From contig NZ_FNNA01000002.1 of assembly GCF_900106665.1 (NCBI RefSeq), forward strand, positions 62,001 through 126,000: a stretch of 64,000 bases of DNA. The letters are read 5' to 3'. The stretch comes from Paracoccus sanguinis (GTDB lineage: Bacteria; Pseudomonadota; Alphaproteobacteria; Rhodobacterales; Rhodobacteraceae). The translations under genes and the position numbers were made by a program. Positions 37,573 to 47,258 of this stretch are shown piece by piece (position 1 is the first letter of the stretch; every line of letters begins with the position of its first letter). The notes beneath the pieces were generated by a model that saw nothing but the letters and a program-made list of their open reading frames with translations, made no database searches and had not been told where the DNA came from.

Positions 37573-38526
37573 ATGGCGGTAGCCACCACGACCGCCGTCA
37601 TCGCCGCACTGGCGCCGGCCGGGCTGCTCATCGCGCTCGGCTGGGGGCTGCGGCGGCGGGGGCTGATGCCCGAGGGGTTCTGGGGCCCGGCGGAATGGCT
37701 CAGCTACTACGTGCTGCTGCCCGCGCTCTTCGTCCACGGGCTCGCAACCGCCGACATGAGCGGGGTGCCGGTGGCGCGGATCTTCGCAGTGCTGGTCGGC
37801 GCGGTGGTGCTGACCGCGGCGCTCGTGGTCGCCGGGCGGCGGCTCGTGGCGGTCGATGACGCAGGCTTCACCTCGGTCTTTCAGGGCGCCGTGCGCTTCA
37901 ACAACTATGTCGGCGTGATGCTCGCCACCGGGCTTTACGGGGCCGAGGGCACCGCCCTCGCCGCGGTCGCCAACGCCGCCATCGTGCCGACCGTCAACGT
38001 GCTGTCGGTGCTGGTATTCGCCCGCTACGGCGGGGCACGACGGGGGCTGGGGCGGGGGCTGGGCTTGGTGCTGCGGCAGGTGGCGACGAACCCGCTGGTC
38101 CTTGCCAGCGCGGTGGGCGGGGCGTTGCAGGCGACTGGCGCGGGCCTGCCGCCGGGGATCGACGGCACGCTGCGCGCGCTGGGTCAGGCGGCGCTGCCCA
38201 TGGGGCTCATGTGCGTCGGCGCGGCATTGCAGCTGGGCACGCTCAGCCGCGACCTCGGGCCGACGCTCGCGGCCTCGGCGGTCAAGTTCGTGCTGCTGCC
38301 GGCGATCACCGTCGCGGCCTGCCTCGCCGCCGGTCTGGGCGGTCCGGCGGCGCTGGTGGCGGTGCTGTTCCACAGCCTGCCCACCGCCTCGTCGAGCTAT
38401 ATCCTGTCGCGCCAACTGGGCGGAGACGCGCGGCTGATGGCCTCGATCATCGCGCTGCAGACGCTGCTGGCGGGGCTGGCGATCCCGCTATCCGCGGCGC
38501 TGGCGGCGGCCGTGCTGCCGGTCTGA
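37573..38526 (+). CDS. AEC-family (auxin efflux carrier-like) transporter
   Basis: A 317-residue integral membrane protein with about ten hydrophobic helices in two inverted repeats, typical of the AEC/bile-acid-arsenite superfamily. Seen are PAGLLIALGWGLRRRGLMPEGFWGPAEWLSYYVLLPALF near the N-terminus, GAVRFNNYVGVMLATGLYG in helix 4 and the second-half ALPMGLMCVGAALQL and HSLPTASSSYILSRQLGGD. AEC proteins carry malate or other organic anions in bacteria; the substrate here is unknown. It is preceded by a 298-bp gap holding the prpE terminator. Confidence 0.87.
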   Translation: MAVATTTAVIAALAPAGLLIALGWGLRRRGLMPEGFWGPAEWLSYYVLLPALFVHGLATADMSGVPVARIFAVLVGAVVLTAALVVAGRRLVAVDDAGFTSVFQGAVRFNNYVGVMLATGLYGAEGTALAAVANAAIVPTVNVLSVLVFARYGGARRGLGRGLGLVLRQVATNPLVLASAVGGALQATGAGLPPGIDGTLRALGQAALPMGLMCVGAALQLGTLSRDLGPTLAASAVKFVLLPAITVAACLAAGLGGPAALVAVLFHSLPTASSSYILSRQLGGDARLMASIIALQTLLAGLAIPLSAALAAAVLPV

Positions 38527-38616
38527 GCCACGGGCCGCCGCGGGCGATGGACGGCGCAGGGCGCGCGTGGCAGAGCTTGCGCTACAGCTGCCCCCTGCCC
38601 GTCCGATAGGCCGCCG

Positions 38617-40179
38617 ATGTCCCTGATCCTGTCCTGCGTCGTCGATCGGGCCCCGAAGTTCCTGACCCAGGCGGAGACGCTTCTCACCTCGCTCAGGGCG
38701 GCGGGTTTCGTCGCGGATGCCGAGAACCGCATCCTCGTCCACGTGGTGGACCAGCCCGCCGACGATCCGCGCTTCGAGCCGCTGCGCCGGCTCGGGGCCG
38801 AGATCCGCACGGTCGCCGCCTTCGGCGAGGGGCCGGCGGCGTGGTCGAACAAGCTGCGCCAGCTCGAGACGCCCGAGATCCGGGCGGCCCGCCGGGTGAT
38901 CCTCTGCGATGCCGACCTGCTGGCGCTGGCCGATCCGCGCGGGTTCTTCGACGAGGCCCCGGTGCGGGCCAAGATCGTGGACCGCGCGAACCCGCCCGCG
39001 CCGCTGCTCGCCCAACTGTGGGCGGCCGCGGGCCGCGCCCTGCCGCCGCTCGTCGCCCCCGCCTTCAACGACGACGAGCGGACCCATCCGCTGAACTGCA
39101 ACGGCGGGCTCTACCTCCTCCAGCACGGCGCGGCGGACGCGCTGGCCGAGGCGTGGCCGCGCTGGACGCGCTGGTGCCTCGCGCAGGCCGGGCTGCTCGG
39201 CCGCTTCACCCTGCACGCCGACCAGCTGGGCTTCGTGCTGGCGATGGAGGAGCTGGGCCTCGGCTTCTCGCCGCTGGGGATCGCGCACAACCTGACCACC
39301 AACCTGCCGGTCGAGGCCTATGCCGGGCGGGCCCCGGTCGCCCCGCAGATCATCCACTACCACGACCGCGTGGCTGAGGACGGGCTGCCGAGGGCGATCG
39401 GGGTGGACTGGATCGACGCCCCGCTGACGGCCGCGACGGCGCGGCTGCGGGCCGCGGGCGGGGGCACGGCGAACCCGCATGACATCGGCTCCGGCGCGCT
39501 GGCCTGGGGGCTGGCGGCGACGCCGACGCCAGAGCTGCTCACGGCGCTGGTGGCGCTGAGCCGCGACCGGCTGGGGTTCTTTCCGGCGACCGTGATCCGT
39601 ACGCTGGAATACCCGTGGGTGGCGGCGCGGCTGCGCCATACCGGCGGGGCGCGGGTGCTCGAGGTCGGGTCGGGCGTCTCGGTGCTGCCGCTGTGGCTGG
39701 CCGGGATCGGCGCCTCCGTGACGACCTGCGACCCGCATCCGCTGCACCGCGACCCCGCCGACCGCAGCCGCTGGACCGAGTGGGGGTTTCTCGACTACGG
39801 CGCGCTCGACCCCCGCATCACCTCGATCAACGCGCCGGTCGAGGCGCTGGAGGGCGCGGCCCCCTTTGACGCCGCCTGCTCGGTCAGCGTGGTCGAGCAT
39901 CTGCCGGCCGAGGTGCGGCGCGCGGCCATCGCCCGGATCGCGGCGCTGCTGCGGCCCGGCGGGCTGCTGGTCCTGACCGTCGATCTGGTGCCGGGCAGCG
40001 ACGTGCTGTGGCCGCTGTCCGAGGGGCGGGTGGTGGACCCCGACGTGCCGCACGGGACGCGCGGCGACCTCGAGGCCGAGCTGGTGGCGGCGGGGTTCGC
40101 GCTGCGCGAGGTCACGCTGCGGCGCGCGATCCCGGGCAGCCGCACCGATCTTGCGCTGATCGAGGCGGTGCGGGGCTGA
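38617..40179 (+). CDS. Fusion: glycosyltransferase-like domain plus SAM methyltransferase
   Basis: A 520-residue soluble protein. Residues 1-250 look like a GT8/GT-A-type nucleotide-sugar transferase: Rossmann-like start, a DAD metal motif (ILCDADLLALADPRGFF, Asp98/Asp100), CNGGLYLL near 161-168, HADQLGFVLA near 200-209 and HYHD near 247-250. Residues 340-520 are a class I SAM-dependent methyltransferase: VLEVGSGVSVLPLW (346-359), an acidic TCDPH motif II and LLRPGGLLVLTVDLV. The combination suggests a glycan that is both glycosylated and methylated, but neither substrate is known. The neighbours (transporter, aroA) give no pathway hint. Confidence 0.7.
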   Translation: MSLILSCVVDRAPKFLTQAETLLTSLRAAGFVADAENRILVHVVDQPADDPRFEPLRRLGAEIRTVAAFGEGPAAWSNKLRQLETPEIRAARRVILCDADLLALADPRGFFDEAPVRAKIVDRANPPAPLLAQLWAAAGRALPPLVAPAFNDDERTHPLNCNGGLYLLQHGAADALAEAWPRWTRWCLAQAGLLGRFTLHADQLGFVLAMEELGLGFSPLGIAHNLTTNLPVEAYAGRAPVAPQIIHYHDRVAEDGLPRAIGVDWIDAPLTAATARLRAAGGGTANPHDIGSGALAWGLAATPTPELLTALVALSRDRLGFFPATVIRTLEYPWVAARLRHTGGARVLEVGSGVSVLPLWLAGIGASVTTCDPHPLHRDPADRSRWTEWGFLDYGALDPRITSINAPVEALEGAAPFDAACSVSVVEHLPAEVRRAAIARIAALLRPGGLLVLTVDLVPGSDVLWPLSEGRVVDPDVPHGTRGDLEAELVAAGFALREVTLRRAIPGSRTDLALIEAVRG

Positions 40180-40195
40180 GGCGCCCCGCGCCTCG
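40161..40195. terminator. Hairpin between convergent fusion gene and aroA
   Basis: An inner perfect stem GCGGGGC / GCCCCGC (40170-40189) is extended by CGAGGCG / CGCCTCG arms, making a strong GC hairpin that includes the stop codon of the plus-strand gene and lies just before the aroA stop. It probably acts on both transcripts. Confidence 0.55.
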
Positions 40196-40198
40196 GGG

Positions 40199-41530
40199 TC
40201 AGCCGATGTCGGCCCCGAGCCGCCGCATCAGCGGCAGGAAGTCGGGGAAGCTGGTGGCGATCGGGCCGCCGTCGTCGACGGTGATCGGCGCGTCGCTGAC
40301 GAGGCCGAGGACGAGGAAGCTCATCGCGATGCGGTGGTCGAGGTGGGTGGCGACCGTCGCCCCGCCCGGCACCGCCGCGCTGCCGTGGACGGTCAGGCTG
40401 TCGGCGGTATCCTCGACCCGGACACCGTTGGCGCGCAGGCCGTCGGCCATTGCGGCGATGCGGTCGCTCTCCTTGACCCGCAGCTCGGCCACGCCGTGCA
40501 TGAGTGTGGTGCCCTCGGCCCGCGCGGCGAGCGCGGCGAGGATCGGGAACTCGTCGATCATGCTCGCCGCCCGCTCGGCCGGCACGGCGACGCCGCGCAG
40601 GGGTCCGTGGCGCACGGTGAGGTCGGCGACCGGCTCGCCCCCCTCGAGGCGGTCGTCGGACCAGGTCAGGTCGGCGCCCATCTCGGCCAGGGTGACGTAG
40701 AACCCGTCGCGGGTCGGGTTGCGGCTGACCCCCGGCACGGTGATCTCGGACCCCGGCACCAGAAGCGCGGCGGCGACGGGAAAGGCCGCCGAGGACGGGT
40801 CGCGCGGCACGGCGACGGGCTGGGCCACAAGCTCGGGGCGGCCGGTCAGGGTGATGACCCGGCCCTCGTCCGTGACCTCGGTGGTGATCCGGGCGCCGAA
40901 GCCCGCGAGCATCCGCTCGGTGTGGTCGCGGGTCGGCTCGGCCTCGATCACCACGGTCTCGCCGGGGGCGTTCAGCCCCGCGAGCAGCACTGCCGACTTG
41001 ATCTGCGCGCTGGCGACGGGGGTGGCATAGCGCACCGGCAGCGCCTCGGCCGCGCCGCGGATGGTGACGGGCAGCAGCCCGCCCTCGCGCGCGGTGATCT
41101 CGGACCCGAACAGCGCGAGCGGATCGGTGATGCGGCGCATCGGGCGGCGCGACAGGCTCGCGTCGCCGGTGAAGGTGGCGGTGATCGGGGTGGTGGCCAT
41201 GGCGCCCATGATGAGCCGCACCCCGGTCCCCGAGTTGCCGCAGTCGATCACGCCGGCAGGCTCGGCAAAGCCGCCGACGCCGACGCCGTGGACCACCCAC
41301 TCACCCTCGCCCACCCGCGTCACCTCGGCGCCGAAGGCGCGCATGGCGCTGGCGGTGTCGAGCACGTCCTGCCCTTCCAGCAGGCCGGTGATCCGCGTCT
41401 CACCCACCGCCAGCGCGCCGAGGATCAGCGCCCGGTGGCTCACCGACTTGTCGCCGGGGACGAGCGCCGCGCCGGTCAGCGGGCCGCCGCGGCGGGCGGT
41501 GAGCGGGTGGGGTTCGGCGGAATGGGACAT
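40199..41530 (-). CDS. aroA: AroA, 3-phosphoshikimate 1-carboxyvinyltransferase (EPSP synthase)
   Basis: Adds PEP to shikimate 3-phosphate in the aromatic amino-acid pathway. The 443-residue protein shows [19 protein letters not shown] with the PEP-binding Lys, [51 protein letters not shown] and DHRIAMSF. The N-terminal variant [17 protein letters not shown] and a Gly/Ala pattern around NSGTGVR place it near the class II (Agrobacterium-like) enzymes, which are less glyphosate sensitive; this is inference. trmB is upstream on the same strand with a dispersed-repeat copy between. Confidence 0.94.
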   Translation of the reverse strand: MSHSAEPHPLTARRGGPLTGAALVPGDKSVSHRALILGALAVGETRITGLLEGQDVLDTASAMRAFGAEVTRVGEGEWVVHGVGVGGFAEPAGVIDCGNSGTGVRLIMGAMATTPITATFTGDASLSRRPMRRITDPLALFGSEITAREGGLLPVTIRGAAEALPVRYATPVASAQIKSAVLLAGLNAPGETVVIEAEPTRDHTERMLAGFGARITTEVTDEGRVITLTGRPELVAQPVAVPRDPSSAAFPVAAALLVPGSEITVPGVSRNPTRDGFYVTLAEMGADLTWSDDRLEGGEPVADLTVRHGPLRGVAVPAERAASMIDEFPILAALAARAEGTTLMHGVAELRVKESDRIAAMADGLRANGVRVEDTADSLTVHGSAAVPGGATVATHLDHRIAMSFLVLGLVSDAPITVDDGGPIATSFPDFLPLMRRLGADIG

Positions 41531-41590
41531 GAGCGGCCTCCTGACGTTGGCCGACAGCGTTACCGTGCCGGCGGGGGCAATGCCACGCCC

Positions 41591-41613
41591 CTTCTTTCTT
41601 GCCCAAATATCCC
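41591..41613 (-). repeat. Dispersed intergenic element, copy C (best core)
   Basis: On the minus strand this reads GGGATATTTGGGCAAGAAAG then AAG. It is the longest clear copy of the family and shares GGGCAAGAAAGAAG exactly with copy D at 47268-47280. It lies between trmB and aroA on their coding strand. Confidence 0.6.
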
Positions 41614-41658
41614 CGCCGGAGGCACGCCGCGGAAGCGGCGTTCCCTTGGGGCGTTCCC

Positions 41659-42354
41659 TCAGCGGCGGAAGGTCGCGTAATGCGGCACCCGCCCCTCGCG
41701 CAGCGCCTTCTGCTCGTAGCGGGTCGAGTGCCAGTCACCCCACGCCACGGGGCCATCCGAGACTAGGGTGAAGCCGGCCTTCGGCACCTCCTCGAGGGTC
41801 TGGCGCATGTAGTCGGGGATGTCGGTCGCCACGCGGAACTCGGCGCCCGGCGCCATGACGCGGTAGAGCGGCACGAGGTGCTCGGGGGTCACGAAGCGGC
41901 GGCGGTGGTGGCGGGCCTTGGGCCAGGGGTCGGGATAGTTGAGGAACGCCCGCGCCAGGGAGGCGTCGGGCAGCACGTCCATCAGGTCGCGGGCGTCGCC
42001 CGGGTGGACCGACACGTTGGAGACGCCCGCCGCGCGGATCTTGCCCAGCAGCATCGCGACGCCGTTGATGAACGGCTCGCAGCCGATGATCCCGATCTCG
42101 GGATAGCGCGCGGCCATCGCCACCATGTGCTCGCCGCCGCCGAAGCCGACCTCGAGCCAGACCGGCCGGTCATCGCCGAAGATCGCGGCGGGGTCGATGG
42201 GGGTGCGCGCGGGGTTCTCGTCCAGCGTGATGCCGCGCGGGCGCAGGGTGCCGAGGTCGTCGGCGAGGTAGCCCTTCTGGCTCTGCCGCAGGGTCTTGCC
42301 GTGCCGGCGGCCGTAGAAGTTGCGGTGCGGGGGTGTGGGGTCGAAGTCGCTCAT
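41659..42354 (-). CDS. trmB: TrmB, tRNA (guanine-N7)-methyltransferase
   Basis: Methylates G46 in the variable loop of tRNA. The 231-residue protein has the start [21 protein letters not shown], the SAM motif [17 protein letters not shown], the [16 protein letters not shown] motif diagnostic of TrmB, and the C-terminal [12 protein letters not shown]. The ATG at 42354 (MSDFDPTPP) is preceded by AAGGA at good spacing. Upstream, a near-exact 15/16-bp tandem duplication repeats this ribosome site and start codon; the ATG at 42369 is in frame and would add five residues. aroA follows. Confidence 0.94.
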   Translation of the reverse strand: MSDFDPTPPHRNFYGRRHGKTLRQSQKGYLADDLGTLRPRGITLDENPARTPIDPAAIFGDDRPVWLEVGFGGGEHMVAMAARYPEIGIIGCEPFINGVAMLLGKIRAAGVSNVSVHPGDARDLMDVLPDASLARAFLNYPDPWPKARHHRRRFVTPEHLVPLYRVMAPGAEFRVATDIPDYMRQTLEEVPKAGFTLVSDGPVAWGDWHSTRYEQKALREGRVPHYATFRR

Positions 42355-42385
42355 GGCCGGGTCCTTCATGGCCGGGGTCCTTCAT
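42355..42385 (-). repeat. Tandem duplication of the trmB ribosome site and start codon
   Basis: On the minus strand, ATGAAGGACCCCGGCC (42385-42370) is followed by ATGAAGGACCCGGCC (42369-42355) and then the trmB ATG. Each unit carries AAGGA and is followed by an ATG. The first unit has one extra C, so its ATG is out of frame with trmB, while the second is in frame. Confidence 0.7.
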
Positions 42386-42466
42386 AACCATGTCGCGCAT
42401 GGCCGGATCGTTGGTCCGGGGCGATGCCGCGCCGCGGGCGCGAGGTCAAGCGCGATGCGGGCGGGG

Positions 42467-43456
42467 TCAGGCGCCGTGGGGGTGGTCGTGGGGGTGGTCG
42501 TGGTCGTGATCGTGGGGGTCGGCTTCGGTCCCCGCCTCGGCGCAGCCGGTGGCGGCGGTCTCGGTCTCGATGGTGGCGTGGTGGACGCCGTGGGTGGCGA
42601 GCACCCGGCGGGCGGCGACCCGGGCGGCGAAGGGGTCGGTGTCGGGCGCGAGGACGAGGTGCATCTCGGCCGAGACGCGGCGCTCGTCGATCTGCCACAG
42701 GTGCAGGTGGTGCAGCCCCTCGACCCCCGGCAGCGCCAGGAGGCCGGCGCGCAGCGCCGCGTCGTCCACGCCGTCGGGCGCGCCCAGCAGCAGCATCCGC
42801 AGCACGCCGCCGATCTCGCCGCGGATGTGCCAGAGGATCACCACCGAAATGAGCAGCGTCAGGATCGGGTCGGCGAGCCGCCAGCCAAAGACGAGGATCA
42901 GCGCGCCGCCGACCAGCACCGCGACCGACACCGCCGCATCGGCGAGGTTGTGCAGCCAGGCGGCGCGGATGTTGACGCTTTCGCGCGCCAGCCGCGCGGT
43001 CAGCCAGGCAGTGCCCAGGTCCACGACCAGCGCCAGCCCTGCCAGCGCCATCACCACCCCGCCCGCGACCGGCGGCGGGTCGGCCAGGCGGCCCGCGGCC
43101 TCGACCATCAGCCAGACCGACACCGCGATCAGCGCGAGGTAGTTGACGAAGGCCGCGACGATCTCGGCCCGGCCCCAGCCGAAGGTCATCGACCGGCTCG
43201 CGGGCCGGGCGGCGAGGCGGCGGGCGCCGAAGGCCAGCACCAGCGCCAGCGCGTCCGAGAGATTGTGCACCCCGTCCGCCACCAGCGCGACCGAATCGGC
43301 GACGAGGCCGCCGCCGATCTGGGCCGCGGTGAGCACGAGGTTGATGACCACCGCCCAGAGGAGCGCGCGGTCCCCGAGGCCCTCGGCGCCGTGGGCGTGC
43401 GCGTGGGGGCCGTGCCCGTGGGAGCCGTGCCCTTGATGGGTGTGGTCATGCGGCAT
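42467..43456 (-). CDS. CDF-family divalent metal (Zn/Co/Cd) exporter
   Basis: A 329-residue cation diffusion facilitator. His-rich tails at both ends (HDHTHQGHGSHGHG... at residues 3-22 and DPHDHDHDHPHDHPHG at the C-terminus) probably bind zinc. Six transmembrane helices contain the site A pairs VADGVHNLSDAL (helix 2) and AWLHNLADAAVS (helix 5). A C-terminal ferredoxin-like cytoplasmic domain includes VEGLHHLHLWQID. The motifs fit the ZitB/CzcD (Zn-CDF) group. It lies between trmB and polA on the same strand with about 110-bp gaps, so it is likely an independent unit. Confidence 0.92.
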   Translation of the reverse strand: MPHDHTHQGHGSHGHGPHAHAHGAEGLGDRALLWAVVINLVLTAAQIGGGLVADSVALVADGVHNLSDALALVLAFGARRLAARPASRSMTFGWGRAEIVAAFVNYLALIAVSVWLMVEAAGRLADPPPVAGGVVMALAGLALVVDLGTAWLTARLARESVNIRAAWLHNLADAAVSVAVLVGGALILVFGWRLADPILTLLISVVILWHIRGEIGGVLRMLLLGAPDGVDDAALRAGLLALPGVEGLHHLHLWQIDERRVSAEMHLVLAPDTDPFAARVAARRVLATHGVHHATIETETAATGCAEAGTEADPHDHDHDHPHDHPHGA

Positions 43457-43564
43457 GGGGTCGGCCCTCGGGCGGCAGAACGCAGCGCGACCCGCGCGAC
43501 GTCGGACGGAGCGCGCGGGGCGCCCTCGCGCCCGCCTCCGCCCTGCGCAGGGACGCCGCCCGGC

Positions 43565-46387
43565 TCAATGCGCCTCGGCCCAGGTCGCGCCGGCGCCGGC
43601 GTCCACCACCAGCGGCACGGTCAGGTGCACGGCGGGGGCGGCGGCGCCCTCCATCACCTCGCGCGCGACGGCGATGAGGGGCGCGACGGCGCCCTCGTCG
43701 GCCTCGAACACCAATTCGTCGTGGACCTGCAGCAGCATCCGGGCAGGCAGCCCCTCGATCGCGGCGGGCATGCGGATCATCGCCCGGCGGATGATGTCGG
43801 CGGCCGTCCCCTGGATCGGCGCGTTGATCGCCGCCCGCCGCGCGCCCGCCGCGGCCGGACCCGAGGAGGAGATGCCCGGCGTATGGATGCGCCGCCCGAA
43901 GAGCGTGCGCACGAAGCCCTGCGCCTTCGCCTGCCGGGTGGTCGCGTCCATGTAGGCGCGGATCTCGGGGAAGCGCTCGAAATAGGTGTCGATGAAGGCC
44001 TGCGCCTCGGCCCGCGGAATCCGCAGGTTGCGGGCGAGGCCGAAGCCCGAGATGCCGTAGATCACGCCGAAGTTGATCGCCTTGGCCTGGCGCCGGATCA
44101 TCGGGTCCATACCCTCGACCGGGACGCCGAACATCTGGCTGGCGGTCATGGCGTGGATGTCGATGCCCTCGGCGAAGGCCTGTTTCAGCGCCGGGATGTC
44201 GGCGATATGGGCGAGGATGCGCAGCTCGATCTGGGAATAGTCGAGCGAGACCAGCCGCTTGCCCTCGGGCGCAAGGAACGCCTCGCGGATGCGGCGGCCC
44301 TCGTCGGTGCGCACGGGGATGTTCTGCAGGTTCGGATCGGTCGAGGCGAGCCGCCCGGTCGAGGCCCCGGCGATGGAATACGAGGTGTGGACCCGCCCCG
44401 TCTCGGGGTTCACATAGGTCGGCAGCGCGTCGGTATAGGTCGATTTCAGCTTCGAGAGCGCCCGCCAGTCGAGGATGCGGGCCGGCAGCTCGTGCCCCTC
44501 GGCCGCCATGTCCTCGAGCACGTCGGCCGAGGTCGAGAGCGCCCCGGACTTGCCCGCCTTGGTCCCGGTCAGCCCCATCTGGCCGAACAGGATCTCGCCC
44601 AGCTGCTTGGGCGAGCCGAGGTTGAACTTGCCGCCGGCGAGCCCGTAGGCCTCGTCCTCGAGCGCCGCCATCTTCTGCGCGAAGGCCCCCGACATCCGTC
44701 GCAGATGGGCGGCGTCGATCTCGACCCCCGCCATCTCCATCCCGGCCAGCACCTCGATCATCGGGCGTTCCAGCGTCTCATAGACCGTCGTCACCCCAGC
44801 CGCGGGGAGCTGCGGGCGGAAATGCTGCCAGAGCCGCCAGGTGATCTCGGCGTCCTCGGCCGCATAGCGGGTGGCCGCGTCGATCGGCACCTGGGCAAAG
44901 CTGATCTGCGACTTGCCCGAGCCGATCAGCTCCTTGATCGGCTGGCAGCGGTGGCCGATGTAGGTGTCGGCCAGCTCGTCCATGCCGTGATTGTGCAGCG
45001 CGGCGTTGAGCGCGTAGCTCATCAGCATGGTGTCATCGACGGGCGCCATGCGGATGCCGTGGCGGGCAAGGATCTTCCAGTCATACTTGGCGTTGTGCAG
45101 GATCTTCAGCACCGCCTGATCCTCGAGCATCGGCTTGAGCATCGCCAGCGCCCGGTCCATCGGGATCTGCCCCGCGGCACGGCTGCCGCCGCCAAAGAGG
45201 TCCGCGGCGCCCTCGACGTGACCCAGCGGCACATAGGCCGCGAGCCCCACGTCCGGGCAGAGCGAGATCCCCACCAGCTCGGCCTGCATCTCGTCGAGGC
45301 TGGTCGTCTCGGTGTCGAGCGCCACCGCGCCCTTCTGCCGGATCGCGGCGATCCAGCGGGCCAGCGTCTCCTCGTCGGTGATGGTGACGTAGTCGGCGCA
45401 GTTGACCGGCGGGAACTCGGGCGCGGCAGGGGACGCCTGCTCGGGCGGCGGGGCGACCGGCTCGGGCGCCTCGGCCTTGAAGCGCTCAGCCACCCGGTTG
45501 GTCAGGGTGCGGAACTCCATCCGGTTGAGGAACTCCATCAGCGTCGCGGGGTCGGGGTCGGTGACCTCGAGCGTCGCCATGGCGAAGTCGATGGGGGTCT
45601 CGCAGTCGAGCTGCACGAGGCGTTTGGAGACCCTGATCTGCTCGGCGTGGTCGATCAGCGTCTGGCGGCGCTTGGGCTGCTTGATCTCTTCGGCGCGGGC
45701 CAGCAGCGTCTCGAGGTCGCCGTACTCGCCGATGAGCTGGGCGGCGGTCTTGATGCCGATGCCGGGCGCGCCGGGGACGTTGTCGATGCTGTCGCCGGCC
45801 AGCGCCTGCACGTCCACCACGCGCTCGGGGTAGACGCCGAACTTGGCGAACACCTCGTCGCGGCCGATGCGCTGGTTCTTGATCGGGTCGAGCATCTCGA
45901 CGCCGTCACCGACGAGCTGCATCAGGTCCTTGTCCGAGGAGATGATCGTGACCCGGCCGCCCAGCGCGCGCGCCTGACAGGCGAGGGTGGCGATGATGTC
46001 GTCGGCCTCGAAATCGGCGATCTCGATGCAGGCGACGTTGAAGGCGCGGGTCGCCTCGCGCGTCAGCGGGAACTGCGGCTTCAGCTCGTCCGGCGGCTCG
46101 GGGCGGTTGGCCTTGTAGTCGCTGTAGATCTCGTTGCGGAAGGTCTTGGACGAGTGGTCGAAGATCACCGCCGCATGGGTGGGGGCGTCGGCGCCGCGGG
46201 CCTCCTCGATGTATTTCCACAGCATGTTCGAGAACCCCGCCACCGCGCCGATGGGCAGGCCGTCGGACTTGCGGGTCAGCGGCGGCAGCGCGTGGTAGGC
46301 GCGGAAGATGAAGGCCGAGCCGTCGATGAGATGCAGGTGGCTGCCCTTGCCGAAGCCCGCGTCATTGGTACCGGAGGCGTCGTTCAT
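43565..46387 (-). CDS. polA: DNA polymerase I
   Basis: Replication and repair polymerase of 940 residues. Residues 15-300 form the 5'-3' exonuclease (LHLIDGSAFIFRAYHALPP, VIFDHSSKTFRNEIYSDYKANR, GDSIDNVPGAPGIG). The 3'-5' proofreading domain from about 330 has an intact exo I motif VALDTETTSLDEM (Asp358, Glu360), so proofreading is likely active. The polymerase domain shows SLDYSQIELRILAH (motif A), RRQAKAINFGVIYGISGFGLA (motif B) and LLQVHDELVFE (motif C). The ATG at 46387 is preceded by AAGGA and starts MNDASGTND. Confidence 0.97.
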   Translation of the reverse strand: MNDASGTNDAGFGKGSHLHLIDGSAFIFRAYHALPPLTRKSDGLPIGAVAGFSNMLWKYIEEARGADAPTHAAVIFDHSSKTFRNEIYSDYKANRPEPPDELKPQFPLTREATRAFNVACIEIADFEADDIIATLACQARALGGRVTIISSDKDLMQLVGDGVEMLDPIKNQRIGRDEVFAKFGVYPERVVDVQALAGDSIDNVPGAPGIGIKTAAQLIGEYGDLETLLARAEEIKQPKRRQTLIDHAEQIRVSKRLVQLDCETPIDFAMATLEVTDPDPATLMEFLNRMEFRTLTNRVAERFKAEAPEPVAPPPEQASPAAPEFPPVNCADYVTITDEETLARWIAAIRQKGAVALDTETTSLDEMQAELVGISLCPDVGLAAYVPLGHVEGAADLFGGGSRAAGQIPMDRALAMLKPMLEDQAVLKILHNAKYDWKILARHGIRMAPVDDTMLMSYALNAALHNHGMDELADTYIGHRCQPIKELIGSGKSQISFAQVPIDAATRYAAEDAEITWRLWQHFRPQLPAAGVTTVYETLERPMIEVLAGMEMAGVEIDAAHLRRMSGAFAQKMAALEDEAYGLAGGKFNLGSPKQLGEILFGQMGLTGTKAGKSGALSTSADVLEDMAAEGHELPARILDWRALSKLKSTYTDALPTYVNPETGRVHTSYSIAGASTGRLASTDPNLQNIPVRTDEGRRIREAFLAPEGKRLVSLDYSQIELRILAHIADIPALKQAFAEGIDIHAMTASQMFGVPVEGMDPMIRRQAKAINFGVIYGISGFGLARNLRIPRAEAQAFIDTYFERFPEIRAYMDATTRQAKAQGFVRTLFGRRIHTPGISSSGPAAAGARRAAINAPIQGTAADIIRRAMIRMPAAIEGLPARMLLQVHDELVFEADEGAVAPLIAVAREVMEGAAAPAVHLTVPLVVDAGAGATWAEAH

Positions 46388-46494
46388 CGCGGGGAGTCCT
46401 TGGGGGAGAGGGGGAGAGTGCAGGCGTGGGGCCGTTCTGCCACGCGCCGGGCGGGGGCGCAAACGTCGCGGGGCGGAGGAGCGGGGGGTGGGGC

Positions 46495-47163
46495 TCAGCC
46501 GCGGGCGGCGCGCCAGCCGGCGGCCTCGGCCTCGGCCGGTGAGCAGAACCAGCGCTCGCCCGCGGCCGGGTCGATGGCGGTCCGGTCGTACCAGCGCCCG
46601 CCGGGCAGGTGGTAGATGCGGCCGCCGGTCGAGATGTTACCCTTGATCGTGCAGTCGCCCGGCTCCTCGGCGGGCGGCGCGGCATGGGTCGTGCGGGCGA
46701 GGCGGTAGAGCGCGGGCTCCTCGGCCTCGCCGGCCCACTGGCCGCGGCGGGCGGCGCGGGCCGCGTTTTCGTCGGGCAGATAGTCGGTGGCGTAGCGCAG
46801 ATAGGCGCGGGCCATGCCCGCGGCGACCATCGCCTGTCCCAGATCGCGGCCCCGTGCCGTGCAGCGCGCGACGATGCGCTCGTGCCGGTCCATGTCGAGC
46901 GGCTCGCACGTCACCCGCGCCCGCCCGACCAGCGCGCCCAGCGCCTCGGTCGCCCGCACGCCGCAGGGATAGGCGTCGCCTGCGGCGTCGGCGCAGCTCT
47001 GGCCACGTTCCGGCGCGTCGATCCCGTGCAAGCGGATGATCGCCTCGCCCCCCGGCGTGGCGAGACCCAGCGTGTCGCCGTCGATGATCCGGGCGGTGCC
47101 GGTCAGCGGACCGGCGAGGGCCGGAGTGGCGAGCAGAACGAGGAGCGAACAGACCCTTAACAT
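46495..47163 (-). CDS. Secreted thermonuclease-like (SNase) protein
   Basis: A 222-residue staphylococcal nuclease-like protein with a signal peptide (MLRVCSLLVLLATPALAGP, cleavage near 17-18). The SNase domain shows TGTARIIDGDTLGL, IRLHGIDAPERGQSC, a MDRHERIVARCTARGRDLGQAMVAAGMARAY segment that covers the catalytic Arg/Glu region and AARRGQWAG. The C-terminal 50 residues (DCTIKGNISTGGRIYHLPGGRWYDRT..., GERWFCSPAEAEAAGWRAARG) are the small Cys-containing domain often attached to such nucleases. It is likely periplasmic or extracellular. About 105 bp separate it from polA downstream. Confidence 0.92.
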   Translation of the reverse strand: MLRVCSLLVLLATPALAGPLTGTARIIDGDTLGLATPGGEAIIRLHGIDAPERGQSCADAAGDAYPCGVRATEALGALVGRARVTCEPLDMDRHERIVARCTARGRDLGQAMVAAGMARAYLRYATDYLPDENAARAARRGQWAGEAEEPALYRLARTTHAAPPAEEPGDCTIKGNISTGGRIYHLPGGRWYDRTAIDPAAGERWFCSPAEAEAAGWRAARG

Positions 47164-47258
47164 TCCGTTAAGTTAAGGGTTCGTTTACCGTTTGTTCAAG
47201 GTGGGGGTGGCGGGGTGGATCGCTCAAATGCCCGGGAATCGCGCGGGAGAGGCGGCTT

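Noticed and set aside
42320..46615. A 1431-residue open frame on the plus strand
   Set aside because: It runs antisense through the CDF exporter and polA, both of which have complete motif sets on the minus strand. Its composition is that of a codon-bias shadow.
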